A DNA stretch of 64,000 nucleotides from positions 1,302,001 to 1,366,000 of the forward strand of contig NC_092405.1 of NCBI RefSeq assembly GCF_009017415.1, in the 5' to 3' direction. This DNA is from Aspergillus flavus (Eukaryota; Ascomycota; Eurotiomycetes; Eurotiales; Aspergillaceae). This document shows positions 53,038 through 64,000 of this stretch, piece by piece; position 1 is the first letter of the stretch; the number at the start of each line of letters is the position of its first letter. The notes beneath the pieces are model-generated. The model was given only the letters and a program-made list of their open reading frames with translations, was not told the DNA's origin and did no database searches. A program made the position numbers and the translations under genes.

Positions 53038-55267
53038 ATGGCTCCTGTGATCGAATCTCGCACCGATGTGTAAGTTCGGTTGAAAGATCTCGGTATTTGC
53101 TTCTTGTGGATATTGATGATTGTTTGTTAGACTTATCATCGGTGCTGGTCCCTCTGGCTTAGCTGCTGCATACTGGATGGCTCGTTGTGGTGTCAATGCT
53201 CGCATCGTCGACAAACGTGCCACGAAGGTGTTTCGTGGCCATGCCGATGGATTGAGGGCCGCAACGTCGGAGCTCTTTGACAGCATGGGGTTTCAGCACA
53301 GAGTCTTGCATGAAGGTGTGGAAATCACCGAATTCTGCTTCTGGGTCCGTTCCACCTCTCATTGTTGATCCTGTGGGGCGGACATCGTAACTAAGATACT
53401 AAATAGGCGAGGGACGAGAAGGGGAACTTGAAGCGAAAAAAACAGGTTCGCAGTGAAACCCTCGACAATGCGCCCTATCGCATGCATGGATTGAGTCAAG
53501 GAAGAATCGAGCGTTACATCCTCGATGCGATCAAAGACAGCTCAGACCTTGTGGTCGAGAGAGGTGTCGCTGCCGAGTCGCTTGAGTATGATGCAAGCCT
53601 CGAGAATAACCATGAGGAATACCCGATCACAGTCAAGCTGAGGACACTCACCGAAGGAGAGCTAAGCGCTGCCTCGGCTTATGGTTGCTCGCAATCTCTT
53701 TCTCGTGACAATGTAGCACCTGACGAAGTGGAAGACCTCACTCCGGAAAGGAAGCACGAGCCAGGCACGGTCGAGATAGTTAAGGCGAAGTATCTCATCA
53801 GTTGCGATGGTGGCCGTAGCTGGACTAGGAAACAGTTGGATATCCCCTTCACAGGTTCCACAACCGAGCACATATGGTACCGTCTTCCTCGGCTATCCTA
53901 GGTTTTCTCGTGACTGACGGGTATAATACAGGGGTGTCCTTGATGTGGTTCCTATCACCAATTTTCGTAAGTCGATGGCTTTATTTAGCGCACGAACTAT
54001 GTAACTAATCAATGGACAGCCGATGTGCGCCGGGCGTCTACGGTGGCAAGTGAACTGGGAACACTCCTCGTCATTCCAAGGGAGAGGCAGCTAGCCCGGT
54101 TCTATGTCCCACTGACAGAGGTCGACGTCTCGTCAGGGAGGTTCGATCGATCGTCCATCACGTTGGACATGATGCGAGAAAAGGTGCAACAGATGCTGAA
54201 ACCGTTTCAGTTTGACTTCAAGGTCTGTGACTGGTGGACCACATATCAGGTGAGCAGTTTGCGTGGATTTATCTTCACGGTACAATCACACTAAGCATTT
54301 GGACTAGATTGGCCAAAGAATTGCCCAGAACTTCACCAAAGGTCGCATATATCTCGCAGGTGATGCAGTTCACAACCATTCTCCAAAGGTAGGACTGGGC
54401 TTGAATATAAGCTTACAGGACGGCTTCAACATCGGCTGGAAAGTGGCCCTCGTCGCAAAAGGAGTAGCTCATGCCTCCATCCTTGACACATACGAACCTG
54501 AGCGCCGCCCGCTTGCTGAAATGCTCGTGGATTTCGATCGTCGCTGGTCGCCGCTGTTCCTGAAGCAACAGGGAGGCTCATCCCCTCCGGACGCGGAAGC
54601 AAGGTTCGAAGCCATGAAGGAGGTCCTCGACTCGGTGGAGCCATTTGCCGAAGGCATTTTGTCCCATTACGGAGACAGTCCGTTGGTCCATAAAAACGGG
54701 CAGAGGATAGCCAAAAACCTGTCACCGGGAGAGAAAATCATACCAGCCAAGGTTCGCAACCAAGCTGACGGTATAACCCGGTGGACTACCCGGGTTTTTC
54801 AGAGCGATGGTCGCTTCCGTATCTTGCTCCTCGCTGGTGATATACGGACGGAGGAGCAGAAGCGTCGGGTGTTGACCTTCAGCGAGTATTTGACATCCCC
54901 TGACTCAGTTTTGCGGCGGTTTTCGCGCAAGCCTAGGAAGCTTCATGCGACTATTGATGTGGTTACCATTCATAGTGCGCCCGTGGAGGATGTACAGTTG
55001 TTTGATTTTCCCAAGGCCCTACGGCCTTTCGATGACGACAATGGTTGGGAGTATGACAAAATATGGGGTGATGAGAAATGTCATTGGGACTTGCAGTGTG
55101 ATGGAAAGGCATATGAGAAGTGGGGAGTTGATCGACTGAAAGGTGCCGTTGTTGCCCTGAGGCCGGATCAATATATCGGATGGATTGGAGATTTAGAGGA
55201 CGTTGAGGGGCTGTCAAAATACTTTGAAGGGGTTTTTCGGAGCCCCAAACAGAGAGCTCGACTGTAA
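53038..55267 (+). CDS. FAD-dependent monooxygenase, phenol 2-monooxygenase-like
   Basis: Six exons (53038-53069, 53131-53344, 53407-53876, 53932-53966, 54020-54249, 54308-55267), phases checked, give 646 residues, the usual length of fungal phenol-hydroxylase-type flavoproteins. These use NADPH and oxygen to hydroxylate phenolic rings. The FAD-binding GxGxxG is GAGPSG (residues 15-20). The NADPH/FAD motif is CDGGRS (from 215), and the ribityl-binding motif is GDAVHNHSP (from about 345). The following segment reads KVGLGLNISLQDGFNIGWK where relatives usually have GQGMN, a conservative departure. The C-terminal 200 residues (from SPGEKIIPAKVRNQADG) match the thioredoxin-like dimerisation domain of this group. 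No signal peptide. The substrate is unknown. Downstream on the same strand follow a hydroxyacid dehydrogenase and a transporter. Confidence 0.88.
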
Positions 55268-55680
55268 TTGCCTGATGAGATGTAGTTGGTCTACCAATTC
55301 TCAGCAGCGGGCCTAACTTGGGGTCCTGGAATGTATATATATATCTAGTGGTAGGAACATACTAGACTGGCCATATTGTGAAACAGATACATCATCCACA
55401 TGCTTACCACAAACCTAATAGACAGAATTGTATGCAGAAAAAAGAGAGGATCCTTATTTTCCCTGGCATTCATGAATCATGATTACTCCGCACTCTCTTG
55501 TTCGTTGCTTATCAGACCCAGTGGGGAAATGTCAGCCTTAGGGCGTGCGTGTGCGTGGCCAATGCGTCGGGTTCCCGACCCTATAAAACCGAGTTGGAGC
55601 CTCGGTCCTTTAGTCGACATTGACAAGGCAAATAACACTCCAAGTGATTCATACAGTAAAGTAACTAAACCAAACAAAAT
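55268..55680 (+). promoter_or_regulatory. Spacer between the monooxygenase and the dehydrogenase
   Basis: 413 bases. A (TA)n stretch at about 55335-55347 may belong to the upstream 3' end. CCCTATAAAACC at about 55578-55589 is a good TATA box, about 100 bases before the dehydrogenase ATG. So the dehydrogenase has its own promoter. Confidence 0.5.
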
Positions 55681-56770
55681 ATGAGTCCTCCACAATTACC
55701 AAACCACCACCACATGGTCGTCCTGCAAGGCGACTTTGTCCAGATCCCCGAGTTCAACCTTCCCGAGCCATATACGTACACAAAAACAGTGTACCCCCAA
55801 ACAACACTAGCAAATCTCCACGAAAGAATCTACGATGCATCTATTCTGGTCCTATGTGCATTCCCTGTCGATGCGACCGCGCTCTCCGAAGAGAAGTCCC
55901 CGCATCTCAAGCTCATTGTGATTGTGGCATCCGGCACCGACTGCGTCGATCTTGAAGTATGCAGAAAACGGGGCATTTCTGTGACTAATTGCCCGGGGGC
56001 AAACATCGCCGCTGTTTCTGAGCATGCCATTGGTCTCTACTTCACGATGCGACGGAGGCTCGTGGATATGCATGCCCAAACCCGGGCTGGAGAATGGCAA
56101 AAGAAGATCCTCATGTTCCGGTATTTGGATAAGTATGGAGATCCTCCCTTAACATGTGAGGACGAAGTGGTGGGTATTATTGGAAATGGAGGCGTGGGTA
56201 TGTATACGTTTCAAATGATGTGCTCTACTGTAGCCTTCTCTACGTCGAATATCTCTGACGGAATGTACAGGGAAACGGATCGCCAATCTTGCCCGGGGAT
56301 TAGGCATGAAAGTCCTGATTTCTGGACGTAAGAATTTCGGTAGTTCTATTGGTCCAGAAGGCGAAGATAGGACACCTTTCGACACAGTGATCAAGGAGAG
56401 CACGGTACTTTTCCTCGCGGTTCCGCTGCTCGAGACTACTCGGAACCTTATCTCGACTCCAGAGTTGGAAGCCATGTCGCACCATGCCGTCTTGATCAAC
56501 GTCTCTCGGGGTGGTGTTGTAGATGAAGAGGCTCTAGTTAAAGCTTTGAGAGAGGACAGGATTGCTGGAGCGGCAACCGATGTATGCTTGAAGGAGCCCG
56601 CTGGACCTAATAACTCTCCTTTGCTGGCGGAGGGCACAGAGGATCTGAATCTAGTGGTGACGCCACACCTAGCATGGTTGGCACAGAAGACAGCGCAAGG
56701 CTATTCAAAGCTGTTCAAAGATGCCGTGGAAGGATGGTTCACAGGGAATCGGTACAATGTTGTGGTGTAG
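55681..56770 (+). CDS. D-isomer-specific 2-hydroxyacid dehydrogenase
   Basis: Exons 55681-56197 and 56271-56770 (73-nt intron, phase 1) give 338 residues. The family reduces 2-keto acids to D-2-hydroxyacids, or the reverse, with NAD(P)H. The Rossmann motif is GNGGVGKRIA (G168, G170, G173) and is created by the splice. The catalytic triad is present: Arg252 in NVSRGGVVDEEAL, Glu281 in CLKEPAG, and His305 in TPHLAW. The substrate-side segment VASGTDCVDLEVCRKRGI and NCPGANIAAVSEHAIGL are typical for glyoxylate/hydroxypyruvate-reductase-like members. The exact substrate cannot be told. There is no targeting signal. It lies between a monooxygenase and a transporter on the same strand. Confidence 0.9.
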
Positions 56771-57135
56771 AGATGTCCAGTATTAGTATAAATCATTGAA
56801 GCTCTTATCGGTGCAAAGTGACATCACCAATCTGGGGGAGGCTTATCTTATCGCCACAGCTTAGTCATCTAAATTCACCCCCCAGTGCGGCTGGACTCGT
56901 GATCGTCAATGTGATTTATCATCATCCACTCCTGTCACTGCCATCTCCCTTTCCCTTCTCTTACTTATCGATACACTTGTCGTTTGCGTTATGGACTACT
57001 GAGGTCTTCTGTATCTCAATTGTGACGGTGGTATCTGGAATGCAGGGCTGAGGGGTTAGTGTTGCAGTTGACTTGATAAACTACCAAACTATCAACATAC
57101 CGGACAACGCCTCTAAAGGTGCTCAATCGGTGAAT
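56771..57135 (+). promoter_or_regulatory. Spacer and probable promoter of the OPT transporter
   Basis: 365 bases between the dehydrogenase stop and the transporter ATG. Pyrimidine-rich at 56925-56985. The frame of the transporter is open for 21 codons upstream of its ATG but only from a TTG, so the ATG at 57136 is preferred. Confidence 0.45.
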
Positions 57136-59583
57136 ATGGCGGATGGAGATGGATCGCACTTCAGAGATTCCGATGATTATATTAGGTCGAGGACAGACAA
57201 TGATAATGCCGGTTTTCCCTCGAGCTCTGTACTGGAAGGCTCGCCGGTCACCTCCGCCCAGAGCTTTACAACCAGATCCCTCCTAGTTGGCCTCATTATC
57301 GGCGCTCTCATCACGTTTTCGAACACATACTTCGGGCTGCAAACAGGATGGATTAGTACAATGGCAATGCCGTCTGCATTGATAGGATTCTCAGTCTTCA
57401 AAGTGTTCTCCAAGCATCTTTCCTATCCGTTTACTCCCATTGAGAATGTCCTCATTCAGACGGTAGCAGGGGCGGTTGGAACAATGCCACTAGGCTGTGG
57501 TTTTGTTGGTGTTATACCGGCATTGGAATTCCTTATAAGGGACGGTGAAGACGGGCCTTCTGGCGACGGAGGCGTCGGCGAGGGTGGACCGCTGAAACTT
57601 AGTTTCTGGAAGCTGGTTATCTGGAGTCTTGGGGTATGCTTGTTCGGGGTTGTCTTTGCCGTTCCGTTACGAAAAGAGGTCATTGTTCGCGAGAAGCTCA
57701 GGTTTCCTAGCGGTACAGCATCTGCGCTGATGCTGAGAGTCCTTCATGGAAGCGGACAGAGTGATGAAAAAGCAAAGGGCAGGGTGAGTGACAACACAGG
57801 CTTGGGGAGAGATGAAGAGGAAGAGGCGCCGATACTTTCTCGTGTATCCGAGGAGAGCGGTACCGGTACCCTACTGAGGAAAACTACTTTGGAAGAGGAG
57901 AGCAGTGACAAAAAGGATTGGAGGTCGAAGATGCGTCTCTTGGTTGGCGCGTTCGCAGTCTCCGGTGTTTATGTGAGAATCTATACTGTCTCCCTAACTG
58001 ACATTGCGCTTATGTACTAATAAATTCAGACGCTGTTTTCATACTTTGTCCCTCAAGTTCGCGATATTCCCATTTTCGGACTTTCGTTGGCGCATAATTG
58101 GCTATGGACTCTCAACCCATCACCAGCGTATGTCGGGCAAGGAATTATCATGGGACCTTCTACCTGCATGCATATGCTATTCGGTGCTGTTCTAGGCTGG
58201 GGTATCTTGTCCCCCTTTGCGAAAGCTCGCGGCTGGGCTCCTGGTCCTGTGGACAGCTGGGATGATGGAAGCAAGGCCTGGATTGTATGGGTTTCTCTGG
58301 CCATTATGCTCGCTGACTCGATCGTTAGCCTTGGCTGGCTAGTGCTCAGACCAGCTGTAAAGCATGCCCCCAAACTGAAGGCCAAGCTCCTCTCTAGTCG
58401 TCTTTGGCGTCGAGTTTCCTCTCGGGGCTCAGCGGAATATCATCCCCATGACTATATCAGCTACTCCGCATTGAGCCCTATCTCCGAAGAATCCTCTATA
58501 CCAAGCCACCTCCCTGCTTTGCTGGCAGGAATGCAAGCTGAAGCCGCTGATGAGGAAGACGCCCCTCCATCTCAACTTATCTCCACAAGAACAGTGCTCA
58601 TCTTGTTGCCCTTGACACTGATACTGAACGTTGTTTGCATGCACTTCGTCTTTGGTGATGTCATGTCTCCATTGCTCTCCAGCCTTGCAACCCTGCTGGC
58701 TGTTCTCTTATCTATAATGGGTGTCCGCGCTCTCGGCGAGACAGATTTGAACCCAGTATCTGGGATAAGTAAATTAACGCAACTGCTTTTCTCTCTCGCA
58801 ACCCCCGCCTCCCACTTTTCCCGACGCACTGCATTAGTCACCAACCTTCTTGCTGGTGCAGTATCCGAGTCCGGTGCCCTACAGGCCGGAGATATGATGC
58901 AAGACTTAAAGACCGGCCACTTACTAGGTGCAAGCCCCAAGGCCCAGTTTTACGGCCAGATGATCGGTAGTCTCGTGGGCGCCGTGCTATCTACAGCAGT
59001 ATACAAGATGTACGTGAACGTCTACGAGGTCCCAGGTCCAATGTTCCAGACCCCAACGGCATACGTCTGGATCTTCACAGCCCGCCTGGTCACAGGCCAA
59101 GGCCTCCCTCCAATGGCATGGGAAGCGGCCTCAATAGCTGGAGCAGTTTTCGTCGTCGTCACTATTCTCCGTATTGTCGGTACGTCCAGCTTCGCCAATG
59201 GCGGCAAACGCGACGCAACAGCCTGGTGGCGATCATATATTCCGGGCGGTATCGCCGTCGCCGTCGGCATCTTCAACGTCCCCTCATTCACCCTCGCTAG
59301 AGCCATTGGCGGACTGATCGCCTGGTGGTGGTCTCGAAAGCACGCTAAGGCCCAGGACCTTGAACCTCCCACTCAAGCAGCCAACGAGGAACAGCCCCAG
59401 GGGAATGTCCGGGGGGCAGATACTAGAAATCCCGCGGCAGGACCCGCACCCGGACAAGCTATTAAAGATGCTGATGCTGCGTCCTCAACTGTCGTGGTTC
59501 TGGCGTCCGGGCTGATCCTAGGTGAAGGTATCATTAGCATCGTTAATCTTCTTCTGGCAAGTGGAGGAGTTCCGCATCTTTAG
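57136..59583 (+). CDS. OPT-family oligopeptide/metal-chelate transporter
   Basis: Exons 57136-57972 and 58030-59583 (57-nt intron, phase 0) give 796 residues. The oligopeptide transporter family imports small peptides or metal chelates with protons. Many hydrophobic segments are visible: residues 45-65 (LLVGLIIGALITFSNTYF), followed by the characteristic GLQTGWISTMAMPSALIGF; a pair around residue 130-170; and a dense set in the second exon (TVLILLPLTLILNVVCMHF, LIGSLVGAVLS region, IAVAVGIFNVPSFTLARAIGG, VVVLASGLILGEGIIS). Long soluble loops lie at about residues 215-270 and 390-440. The glycine-rich EGII at the end is usual for the family. It belongs to the branch resembling yeast Ygl114w rather than to Opt1/2. 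Substrate unknown. Confidence 0.9.
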
Positions 59584-60407
59584 ATTAGATAATGACCATT
59601 TCTCTGGGAGTGTGGTTTACGTATTTCGTTGCTTTGAGAGCGGCATGGATACAAATATATCGTTGCAACCGCATGTTAGTGATGGGCTGGAAGTCCTCTG
59701 TACTACCTTGATTTTATCGATTTTAAAAGTACGGGTCTATTTTATATCACATAGATACATTAGATACTTGTGGTCCTTGTGCAGGGTGAAAAGACCGAGT
59801 GGAGTGCTATGATCTACATAAAAAGGGGAACTATACGATCATACACTGTCTTTTTTTAATTTCCTCTTCTTTTCGGGTTCTTTATTTCACATCAACACAG
59901 ATATTAGAGAGCATTATACTATCGCGGTTGACTGTTCGGTTTGAATAGATAAGATGCAACGTAGACATCGGAGAAAAATCAAAGCAGAAAAAAGTATATT
60001 GTAATAAGAAATAGGGTAATCACATAAGGTAATCCAAGAAATCTCTGGTTTCATGAGTTAATAGAAAGAAATCTTACAAAGTTGGGTATATTCCGTCAGG
60101 TGAGATATGTGCAGGCACTTGGCAGTGAAGGAAGAGACGTAAGAGAACGCAGACAAACCCTCATGAAAGTGGTCTGCGAATGAGACGGAAAGGGTCATCC
60201 AGAATATAAGTTGAAGCAAGTAGTAGAAAAAAAAGAAGAAAAAAACTTGCGGAGTCGATGGTGGGGACATAAGGCGTTGGTGACTCTTGATAGAGCGCTT
60301 TCGTTGCAGGAGCACATGATATCATAGACTCGTACATATTAACGACAATGCCAGCCGTCGTCCCCATCGAAATCGACGATCATTGGTCTAGTGCGAGCGC
60401 CCATAGC
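59584..60407. other. Convergent intergenic region
   Basis: 824 bases between the OPT stop (plus) and the SH3-protein stop (minus). AT-rich with T- and A-runs (59852-59858, 60225-60245), consistent with 3' ends. No gene seen. Confidence 0.4.
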
Positions 60408-62486
60408 TCACTGGGGTGGCGTGTTACTTCCCGGGACTGGAGCTTCGACCGGGGCTGAAGTGGGGGCTGGGGCCGGGTTGGGAACTGCTGGCAGCGCGCC
60501 TGATGGAGGTGGAGTTCGAGGAGCAGCCAAGGGACTTGGCCCTGGTGGCCCGGTGGTGCGTGGGACTGGCCCGCCAGCACTGTTGCTACGTTGCCGCTGA
60601 TTGACAGGCATCTCCGGTCGTTGCATTCCTGGGAGACCGTAAGGGCCCGGGCTCATCGAGCGAGGCGGCATTGGTCGAGGGCCTGGCCCTGGCGAGAATG
60701 ATCGGGGAGCAGGAGGAAATTGAGCAGGGGACATCGGGCGCTGTGGATGAGGACGCGGTGGCGGGGGCCCAGCATAGCCAGGATGAGCCGGAGACATGGG
60801 ACGTCCTGGGGACATGGGGCGCGCTGGCGACATTGGGCGACCACCTGGGGGATAGAAACGAGGATTTGGCATAGCACCAGGAGGCTTAGGGCCATGGGGT
60901 CCCATCATTTGTGGACCACGTGGACCAGGGACAGCCCCCGGAGGAGGACGAGCCCGAGGCTTCACAGGGCGAGAAGAGAGACATGAACGAGGGACCACTC
61001 CTTGCTGTGAATGATCCATTCTGATACAGAGAGCCCACCCGTCATCGTATTCATGGAGGAGGCGAACAAGCTGACCGACATGAAGCTCCAATTCATCTTC
61101 CATGGAAGGACTGAAGTCCATCTGTACGCGATGCACATTGGTAGGAGCTGGAGGGGGAGGTGGACCATGTTCAGAAGGACCAAAAGCAGGAACTGCAGCA
61201 ACAACAGGAGGACTAGGACCAGGTGCCTCATTGTCGTCTGGAGCATTGACAGGGCTCGTTTCCGCATGTTCAGGCTGAGAGTCAATCTTCGGCTCAGAGC
61301 TTTCGGGTTGACTAGGATGATCATTCTCAGTAGACTTGGAAGAAGCAACTGCAGCAACTGCAGCACCTCCAGCCGCTGCAGCCACCACCGCACCTGCAGC
61401 AGCCGCTCCTACAGCGGCTTCAGCAGGAACCGGATCTGGAGGCGTCATGGTTTCAGGGGCAGTTGGAGGGTTTATCGGTCTGGCCACATTACTGGGGGAT
61501 GGGGCCTCCGCCTGGTTACTGAAGGGATTCACCGGGTCAGTGAAAGGATCCGAGGTGCCTGCATTCGATTGCGGAGTGTGGGGTGGTGAGGCGTGTTCAG
61601 TGAGGTTGCGCGATGCAGCGGCGGTTGCTCCGAGAGTTGCGCCTGCACCAGCCGCAGAGAGAGCGCCTGTGGCAGAGGGGGTGAGATCGGGTGCAAACTG
61701 GGTCACCGGCCGAACGTTGAGCTGCGGTGGCTTGGTAGGAGTCATCGGCTCAAATTTGGGCGGAGGCGGCGGAGGTGCTACGCTGCTGGCAGCAAATGCT
61801 TTCTCATTTTCGGGCTCTATTTCGTCAATTTTTTGGCCCTGCCTCTTTTTGCGCATGAAAAAGAAAATGAAAACCGCGATCAAGCCGACCCCGAGAATTA
61901 CGCCAATCGCAATACCCGCTTTTGCACCTCCTGTAAGGCCTTCAGACCCAGACGCTCCAGGAAGAGCGGTTGACGAAGCAGCTGATTTATCCAAAGACGA
62001 CGTATGCGTGGCAGCAGCCTCTTCCAATCCAGTATTGGACAAGGAGGAAGTGGAGGAGGTAGCTGTTGAGAAGGTAGTCATTGCTGTTGGGGTGTCCTTC
62101 TGATCGGTCGTGGATGTCTCTTTCTCAGTTGCCTTAGTAGTCTCTTTCGTCTTAGTCGGCTGTTCCTTGGTGGTCTCAGTCGTCTCAATCTTGGTGGTGG
62201 CTGTTGGCTTCGTCTCCACTGCCGTAGTTTTCTTCGATGGTTTCTCAGTCGTAGTTGGCTCCTCCTTTGTAGATGTGCGACTTTGTTGAACTGCAGGGCC
62301 AACGCCGACTGTGGCAGCGGCAGTCTTTGTCTTTGGGTCTTCACCTGTCACATAACCACCTATAGGACCATCAAAGTCTGCGGAAGCAGTCACATAAACC
62401 ACCGTGACTTCTTGTCCGTCATCGTCATGGTCGGGACTTCGTGCCTCCAGGCTGGGGCCATGGTGGTGATTATGGGCATGAACCAT
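60408..62486 (-). CDS. Single-pass membrane protein with cytoplasmic SH3 domain
   Basis: One exon, 692 residues. The first 185 residues are Thr/Ser/Lys-rich and lack a cleavable signal peptide. A hydrophobic segment at about 187-209 (GIAIGVILGVGLIAVFIFFF) is followed by basic MRKKRQ, so the N-terminus should face outside and the rest the cytoplasm. Residues about 450-510 are an SH3 domain: VQMDFSPSMEDELELHVGQLVRLL, DDGWALC and GVVPRSCL match the ALYDY, WW and PxxY-type positions. The C-terminal 180 residues are proline-rich with at least five RPMSP/SMSP units, possible ligands for SH3 or WW domains and possible kinase sites. The layout recalls fungal surface sensors and cell-fusion proteins such as Fus1, but I cannot assign an orthologue. 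Long antisense frames over the Ala/Pro-rich parts are artefacts. Confidence 0.8.
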   Translation of the reverse strand: MVHAHNHHHGPSLEARSPDHDDDGQEVTVVYVTASADFDGPIGGYVTGEDPKTKTAAATVGVGPAVQQSRTSTKEEPTTTEKPSKKTTAVETKPTATTKIETTETTKEQPTKTKETTKATEKETSTTDQKDTPTAMTTFSTATSSTSSLSNTGLEEAAATHTSSLDKSAASSTALPGASGSEGLTGGAKAGIAIGVILGVGLIAVFIFFFMRKKRQGQKIDEIEPENEKAFAASSVAPPPPPPKFEPMTPTKPPQLNVRPVTQFAPDLTPSATGALSAAGAGATLGATAAASRNLTEHASPPHTPQSNAGTSDPFTDPVNPFSNQAEAPSPSNVARPINPPTAPETMTPPDPVPAEAAVGAAAAGAVVAAAAGGAAVAAVASSKSTENDHPSQPESSEPKIDSQPEHAETSPVNAPDDNEAPGPSPPVVAAVPAFGPSEHGPPPPPAPTNVHRVQMDFSPSMEDELELHVGQLVRLLHEYDDGWALCIRMDHSQQGVVPRSCLSSRPVKPRARPPPGAVPGPRGPQMMGPHGPKPPGAMPNPRFYPPGGRPMSPARPMSPGRPMSPAHPGYAGPPPPRPHPQRPMSPAQFPPAPRSFSPGPGPRPMPPRSMSPGPYGLPGMQRPEMPVNQRQRSNSAGGPVPRTTGPPGPSPLAAPRTPPPSGALPAVPNPAPAPTSAPVEAPVPGSNTPPQ
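60585..60850 (-). repeat. Coding repeats for RPMSP units
   Basis: The proline-rich tail contains recurring RPMSP/RSMSP/RSFSP units encoded by similar GGCGACAT/GGGGACAT-type DNA words, for example three close copies at about 60795-60830. The copies are imperfect. Confidence 0.6.
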
Positions 62487-64000
62487 GATTGTTGTCGTTT
62501 AATCCAGCAGAAGTCGAGATATCATCCACTGAAATCCAGGTGAATTGTGGCTCAAACGAGAAAACAGAGGGTCATATGCAGTTGGTGACACAAAGATTGA
62601 GTAGTCTGTCGCTCCTTTTACTTTCTCCAAGAAGGTCGCGATGCTTGGAAAGGCGTGACGGGTTGCTGATTGTATTTGTAGAATCGATATAGTTCCAAAG
62701 AATGTATTGGGGCTTGCCCAGTAAATGCACGCGAGTAGATTTGGCTTTGATTCAATCTCGCCAGAAGAGCCGGCCGCGTCTGAAGGTAAAAGTAGCGCAA
62801 GCGCGTTAAGGAATGAGGAATGTGAGGATGATAAAGAATGGAAAGTGTCGGCTATCGCTGAAAAGGCAGGGTCCCAGCCGGCGCAAGTCGATAAATGAAG
62901 GACAACGAGCTTCCAGGCCGTACGAGGTGAACGAAAGGCAGGGAACCCAGCGTGCGGGATTCCCAGGTGATTGGGTCGAAAGGAAAGAAGGACTTGGAGA
63001 AGAGTGTAAGAGGAGAAGAACAACAGATTGGGGGTTATTTGGGAAATCAGCCAAACATTGGAATACTCTTCCTACTACTAATTAACCCTACCTCGCAAAA
63101 ATACCGGTAATTACCGATGTGGTCCCCTTGGCTGCAAGTAAACAAAATGAGATCAAAGCTTATGGAGGTTAATGAGGGGGAACCCACCCAATCAGGGTCT
63201 GGTATTTGCTGGTATTGGTCCGCCGACGCTAACCCGCTGGGGCTGAGAATCACGCTGATGGCCCCGCTGTTCGCTGGCTTCTATCGGTTCTCACTGGCCC
63301 AGATGGGAAATTGAGCTGTACGGTGCCTGGTTATCTGACGGTAAATACGGACACGAGGGACATGCCGAGTCACCCGCTATTGTTATTCGAGCACAACTCG
63401 ATCCCCATGCACGAGCGTCCCTGGGCTGACGGGCGGTATGGTATCGTACCGCAGCCAACAACATGGACACTGCATCCAATCATGCCGGTTCATCTTAAAT
63501 TCTCTATATTTGGACCCTTTTCTGTTCCCCCGCCCCTTTTATTTGATTTGGCTTTTTGTTATACTGTTCCTCTCCCTGTGAACCGTATGAAAACAAAAGG
63601 GAAGATGCCCCGTGCTTCTCGCGGTCCGATAGAATGCTTACGGACATCTATCGAGATCCGACAATGCAATGGAAAGTGGCCGAGGTCGCTTATTCGGATG
63701 AATCTGGAGAAGATCGACAATTGTTCAATATAACGGGACCCGTGAATTTAATTAGCCAAGTCCTTCGCTCCTCCGGCCTTTCCTAGTGGCATCCACTTAT
63801 CCCCGAAAAACGTTGCATTGATCCTCTCTGTCGAGTCTGCTCTTGTCGTTTCAGCCTCGCGTGGCGTATTTCTTCTCATATTCTAACCAAATGATTCTGA
63901 GGTGACAGGGGGACTGAGTCACTGAGGAGATCAATGCAATTCACAATTCACTTGCATGAAGCAAAGCATGGGGGATAAAAAAAGGGGCAAGACAGAGTTT
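62487..64000 (-). promoter_or_regulatory. Upstream region of the SH3 membrane-protein gene
   Basis: 1.5 kb to the end of the window with no supported gene on either strand. It presumably holds the promoter and leader of the SH3 gene. A TGAGTCA lies at 63915-63921, within chance expectation. No tRNA or repeat was recognised. Confidence 0.4.

Noticed and set aside
61336..62103. 255-codon plus-strand open frame over the SH3 protein
   Set aside because: Ala/Gly/Pro-rich antisense of a low-complexity coding region; no independent support.

Overview
The window looks like nuclear DNA of a filamentous ascomycete of the Eurotiales (Aspergillus/Penicillium type). This rests on 45-120 nt GT-AG introns with CTAAC/CTGAC-like branch sites, a fused five-domain AROM protein, an AflR-type Zn2Cys6 regulator, intron-rich short genes and T-rich 3' flanks. 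I cannot name the species. No rRNA, tRNA, CRISPR array or intact transposon was recognised.

Layout. (1) 1-5978: long gene-free upstream region of a C2H2 zinc-finger factor (rpn4-like, 5979-8132), whose 3' flank carries a cluster of bZIP-type TGACG sites. (2) 8.9-19.5 kb: gene-poor stretch with broken gene remnants: a mitochondrial phosphotransferase pseudogene (14222-15998), an unidentified relic (16591-16931) and a possible ammonia-lyase-like scrap (17263-17520). It ends at an AflR-like Zn2Cys6 factor (19568-20846). (3) 22-48.4 kb: dense housekeeping block: AROM (shikimate pathway), Rat1/Xrn2 exoribonuclease, Uso1 tether, cytosolic isoleucyl-tRNA synthetase, a tiny twin-CX9C gene (NDUFAF8-like complex I assembly factor), Sfi1 and Rav1. 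Divergent pairs share short promoters (rat1/uso1; NDUFAF8-like/sfi1). AROM and the tRNA synthetase both have TGACTCA cross-pathway-control type sites upstream. (4) 48.8-51.2 kb: two short secreted proteins whose six cysteines sit at almost the same residue numbers and whose first exons are both 15 nt: a diverged tandem pair. (5) 53.0-59.6 kb: three same-strand accessory genes: a phenol-hydroxylase-like FAD monooxygenase, a D-2-hydroxyacid dehydrogenase and an OPT-family transporter. (6) 60.4-62.5 kb: a single-pass membrane protein with a cytoplasmic SH3 domain and a proline-rich tail.

Gene models were spliced by eye: donor, acceptor and phase were checked so that joined exons keep an open frame. 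Names come from recognising motifs and overall family architecture, not from a database search. No clearly new multi-gene system was found. The best candidates for something undescribed are the paired six-cysteine secreted proteins and the very small CX9C gene, which is easily missed because its exons are 66, 96 and 21 nt.
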